Source of the DNA: Gallionella sp. UBA4737
GTDB lineage: Bacteria; Pseudomonadota; Gammaproteobacteria; Burkholderiales; Gallionellaceae
Direction: 5' to 3'
DNA length: 19,282 bases
Assembly (NCBI GenBank): GCA_002403995.1
Contig: DHIV01000126.1
Span: 1-19,282, forward strand
Under the pieces are notes generated by a model. The model was not told where the DNA came from. It searched no databases and saw only the letters and a list, made by a program, of their open reading frames with translations. Shown here one piece after another: positions 13,790 to 19,282 of this stretch (positions are counted from its first letter, which is position 1; every line of letters starts with the position of its first letter). The position numbers and the translations under genes were made by a program.

Positions 13790-13808
<19 letters not shown>
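13551..13808. repeat. Heptamer-repeat arms flanking the carB-greA spacer
   Basis: On the left, TAG recurs exactly every seven bases at 13551, 13558, 13565, 13572 and 13579 (unit TAGTCGT). On the right the complementary CTA recurs at 13790, 13797 and 13804. The arms are therefore inverted copies of one heptamer array, placed at the two ends of the spacer. The right arm lies inside carB: it encodes the last residues (LVASR) and supplies its TAG stop. Confidence 0.7.
13607..13717 (-). other. Tandem array of related stem-loops upstream of greA
   Basis: Three stem-loops follow each other. First: GCAACC/GGTTGC (13691-13696, 13704-13709) with outer CAACT/AGTTG. Second: GTCACC/GGTGAC (13643-13648, 13656-13661) with outer CCACTC/GAGTGG and further pairing out to 13626-13679. 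Third: GCCGG/CCGGC (13607-13611, 13621-13625). The first two are direct repeats of about 48 bases with equal 7-base loops; their stems differ in sequence at both sides so that pairing is kept. That suggests selection for structure, in RNA or as cruciforms. No known family was recognised. Confidence 0.6.
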
Positions 13809-17009
<3,201 letters not shown>

Positions 17010-17017
<8 letters not shown>

Positions 17018-18191
17018 TCTTGTTCTTCTCCATCATCGTCTGTGCATTTGCGTGCTCCATGAGCCCTATGAAGCGATCAAACAGGGGCGCGATGTCGTGC
17101 GGACCGGGCGATGCTTCAGGGTGGCCCTGGAAGCAAAACGCGGGTTGGTCGGTACGGGTGAATCCTTGCAACGAACCGTCGAACAGCGACACGTGCGTGA
17201 CGCGGCAATTGGCCGGCAATGAAGTCACGTCGACTGCGAAGCCGTGATTTTGCGAGGTGATCATCACCTGCTTTGTGTCGAGGTCTTGCACCGGGTGGTT
17301 TGCGCCATGATGGCCGAACTTCATCTTCATTGTCTTGGCGCCGGATGCCAGCGCCATGATTTGTTGACCGAGGCAGATGCCGAAGGTCGGGATGCCGCGC
17401 TCGATCAATTCCCTGGTCGCGGCGATCGCATAGTCGCAAGGCTCCGGATCGCCGGGGCCGTTGGACAGAAAGATCCCATCGGGATTCAGGGCGAGCGCAT
17501 CGGCGGCCGAGGCTTGCGCCGGCAGCACGGTAACCTTGCAGCCGCGTGCAGCCAGCATGCGCAGGATGTTGAACTTGACGCCGTAATCGAATGCGACCAC
17601 GTGAAACTTCGGCTTGGTTTGCTGGCCGTAGCCGTCGCCCAAGGTCCATTCAGTCTCGGTCCACTCGTACGCTGTGGCGGTCGACACCACCTTGGCCAGA
17701 TCCATGCCGGCCAGGCCGGGAAAGGAATTGGCCAGTTCCAGCGCTTTCGCGGCGGTGGCATCTGCGCCGGCCACTATGGCGCCGCTCTGTGCGCCTTTTT
17801 CGCGCAGGATGCGTGTCAATTTGCGGGTATCGATGCCGGCGATGCCGACAACGTTTTCGCTTTTCAGATAATCCGACAGGCTTTGCGTCGAGCGAAAGTT
17901 CGACGCCAACAAAGGCAAATCCCTGATAATCAAACCTGCTGCATGAATACGGAACGACTCGACGTCTTCCGGATTAACACCGGTATTGCCGATATGCGGA
18001 TAAGTCAGTGTGACAATTTGGCGGCTATAGCTGGGATCGGTGAGGATTTCCTGATAACCCGTCATGGCGGTATTGAATACCACTTCACCGGTCGTTTGAC
18101 CGAGTGCGCCAATCGAAAAACCTTGAAAAATCGACCCGTCTGCAAGCGCTAGGATGGCCGGTGTGGTGTGGCCAGAAAAAAATGGCGGCAA
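17010..18191 (-). CDS. carA: Carbamoyl-phosphate synthase small (glutaminase) subunit
   Basis: Hydrolyses glutamine and passes ammonia through a tunnel to CarB. The 393-residue protein has the N-terminal CarA domain (A-I-L-A-L-A-D-G-S-I-F-Q-G and E-V-V-F-N-T-A-M-T-G-Y-Q-E, then G-I-A-G-I-D-T-R) and the class I glutamine amidotransferase domain with the nucleophile C273 in F-G-I-C-L-G-Q-Q and the partners H357 and E359 in Q-G-H-P-E-A-S. The start is a TTG at 18191 with CAGGAG at good spacing; there is no better in-frame start near it. First gene of a carA-carB-greA unit, with its promoter at 18347-18376 and a leader of about 150 bases. Confidence 0.97.
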
Positions 18192-18346
18192 GGGTAACTC
18201 CTGATGTTGTTACCGCCGCTGCGCCGCGCCAGAACGACCGCCAGGAGCCCGCGGAGCTTTCGCTTTTGGGTTGTCGATGGAGTCTTTTTGGGACGAAATG
18301 GAAGGTGGTATGCGCTACGGCGGAGTGAATTTAGCTAAACCGAGCG

Positions 18347-18376
18347 ATTATAGCGCAGAACCGACCTTCTCAGCAA
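18347..18376 (-). promoter_or_regulatory. carA: Sigma-70-type promoter of carA
   Basis: On the minus strand TTGCTG (-35, 18371-18376) and a perfect TATAAT (-10, 18347-18352) are separated by 18 bases. Transcription would begin near 18340, leaving a leader of about 150 bases before the TTG start of carA. The leader has GC-rich complementary pieces but no leader peptide or riboswitch was recognised. Confidence 0.7.
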
Positions 18377-18438
18377 GCTGGCAAGCCGTGCCACGCGCGG
18401 ATGGCAGTCAACCGGCCGCGCGCGATTCACGGCTTACG

Positions 18439-18849
18439 TTACACGTCCAGCGCGGCGATGCCGGCTTTGGCGACCTGCGCATCTTCCGCCGATTTCACGC
18501 CTGACACACCAACTGCGCCGAGGCATTGGCCATTGACCATGATCGGTACGCCACCCTCCAGCATGCCTTCCAGATTCGGGGCGGTCATGAACGAGAAGCG
18601 TCCATTGTTGATCATGTCTTCGTAAATCTTGGTTTCGCGGCGTCCGAGCGCGGCTGTTTTTGCTTTGGCCGGCGCGATATCGACCGAAATCGGAGCGGCG
18701 CCATCCTGGCGTTGCAGCCAGAGCAGGTGGCCGCCATCATCCACGATCGAAATGGTCACCGCCCAGCCGTTTGTAGTCGCTTCGGCCTCAGCTGCTGCGG
18801 CAATTTTTTTGACGTCGTCGAGCGTCAACACTTGCTTGGATTGCATCAT
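18439..18849 (-). CDS. GlcG/HbpS-like (DUF336) protein
   Basis: A 136-residue protein of the GlcG/HbpS family (heme-degrading or cofactor-binding homologues, Pfam Haem_degrading). Family features are the N-terminal L-T-L-D-D-V-K-K-I helix, the strand A-V-T-I-S-I-V-D-D-G-G-H-L-L (residues 30-43), the A-P-A-K-A-K-T-A-A-L helix, and the C-terminal G-G-V-P-I with G-A-V-G-V-S-G. The exact role is not set: members include a secreted heme-binding sensor (HbpS) and proteins of glycolate operons. No signal peptide is seen, so it is probably cytoplasmic. The start is ATG ATG at 18849/18846, with AAGGA upstream, better spaced for the second. It is upstream of carA on the same strand but carA has its own promoter. 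Confidence 0.88.
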   Translation of the reverse strand: MMQSKQVLTLDDVKKIAAAAEAEATTNGWAVTISIVDDGGHLLWLQRQDGAAPISVDIAPAKAKTAALGRRETKIYEDMINNGRFSFMTAPNLEGMLEGGVPIMVNGQCLGAVGVSGVKSAEDAQVAKAGIAALDV

Positions 18850-18901
18850 GCGTCCTTGTTTTCAAAAGACGGAATTGTACGATACTCGCGCCCCTCGCAA
18901 C

Positions 18902-19282
18902 TTAATGCTTTTCGCGCTGCATCATCAGGTCGACCAACGGTTTCAGTTCAGCCGACAATTCGCCCATGTGCATGAGGACCTTGTCTTCCCTGCCTTCTTT
19001 CATCCAGCGCAGCATTGTCACGATGTCCGGCGCAGTAGCGCGCGCCTCGGTCGGCAAAGCTGCGGGCACGATGTCCGGCTCGACCGACGTCGGCCCCCGC
19101 AGGAAAGCCGCTTCTTCCTCCGGACCGACGACCCCGGATACGGCGTGGTCGATGCCGAGCACCGCGCGCCGCTGCGCAATGGTGCGCAACGCGGTCAAGT
19201 TCAACGCGGCCGCATCGCCATCCGCACCGAATTCGGATAACGAAACCATGCCGCAACTTGCCACGATCGGCATGCTATCGCC
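18902..19282 (-). CDS. Unrecognised protein, partial (runs off the right edge)
   Basis: The frame is open from the window edge to a stop at 18902. An ATG occurs at 19273, but the reading frame continues through the edge without a stop, so that ATG may be internal. The visible part (about 126 residues) contains A-S-C-G-M-V-S-L-S-E-F-G, a Pro-rich linker, and a helical C-terminus M-L-R-W-M-K-E-G-R-E-D-K ending LMMQREKH. No family was recognised and there is no span or catalytic motif I can name. It precedes the GlcG-like gene by about 50 bases on the same strand and may share its transcript. Confidence 0.5.
   Translation of the reverse strand, partial: GDSMPIVASCGMVSLSEFGADGDAAALNLTALRTIAQRRAVLGIDHAVSGVVGPEEEAAFLRGPTSVEPDIVPAALPTEARATAPDIVTMLRWMKEGREDKVLMHMGELSAELKPLVDLMMQREKH

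Overview
The window looks like a chromosomal segment of a betaproteobacterium, probably of the Nitrosomonadales/Gallionellaceae type. This rests on the core gene order carA-carB-greA / yhbY / rlmE-ftsH-folP-glmM, which is characteristic of Betaproteobacteria, and on close family resemblance of the proteins. The exact genus cannot be fixed from sequence reading alone.

Region 1 (about 1-7600) is accessory. It holds small exported or membrane proteins and mobile or decayed pieces. From the left: an adhesin-E-like exported protein; a tightly overlapping minus-strand unit of an IHF-beta-like protein, a Sel1-repeat protein and a broken HNH-endonuclease-like gene; a Gly/Pro-rich exported protein on the plus strand; a lone integron-type gene cassette carrying a DUF488 gene with its attC site; a frameshifted remnant of a pyridoxamine-phosphate-oxidase-like flavoprotein; an unknown membrane-anchored protein; a 30-residue membrane protein with a strong Shine-Dalgarno site; a structured non-coding stretch; a MarR regulator with a possible operator at its start; and an intact IS110-family (IS1111 group) element with 14-bp inverted repeats. 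A 29-bp direct repeat (3 mismatches) lies at 5-33 and 7567-7595, bracketing nearly the whole region.

Region 2 (7621-18191) is the conserved core. glmM (cell-wall sugar synthesis), folP (folate), ftsH (membrane protease) and rlmE (23S rRNA methylation) run on the minus strand. yhbY (ribosome assembly) runs divergently from rlmE and converges on greA (transcript cleavage factor). greA follows carB and carA, the two subunits of carbamoyl-phosphate synthetase, which share an 8-bp overlap. A good sigma-70-type promoter precedes carA with a leader of about 150 nt.

Region 3 (18192-19282) has the carA leader, a GlcG/HbpS-like (DUF336) protein and the tail of an unrecognised gene running off the right edge.

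The most unusual signal is in the spacers of the core region. Three of them (ftsH-folP, yhbY-greA, greA-carB) hold imperfect inverted repeats built from different short words, all with a 7-nt period. These repeats touch or supply stop codons of the neighbouring genes; in carB they also encode the last residues. The greA-carB spacer also holds a tandem array of hairpins whose stems differ between units while pairing is kept. No complete new multi-gene defence or metabolic system was recognised.
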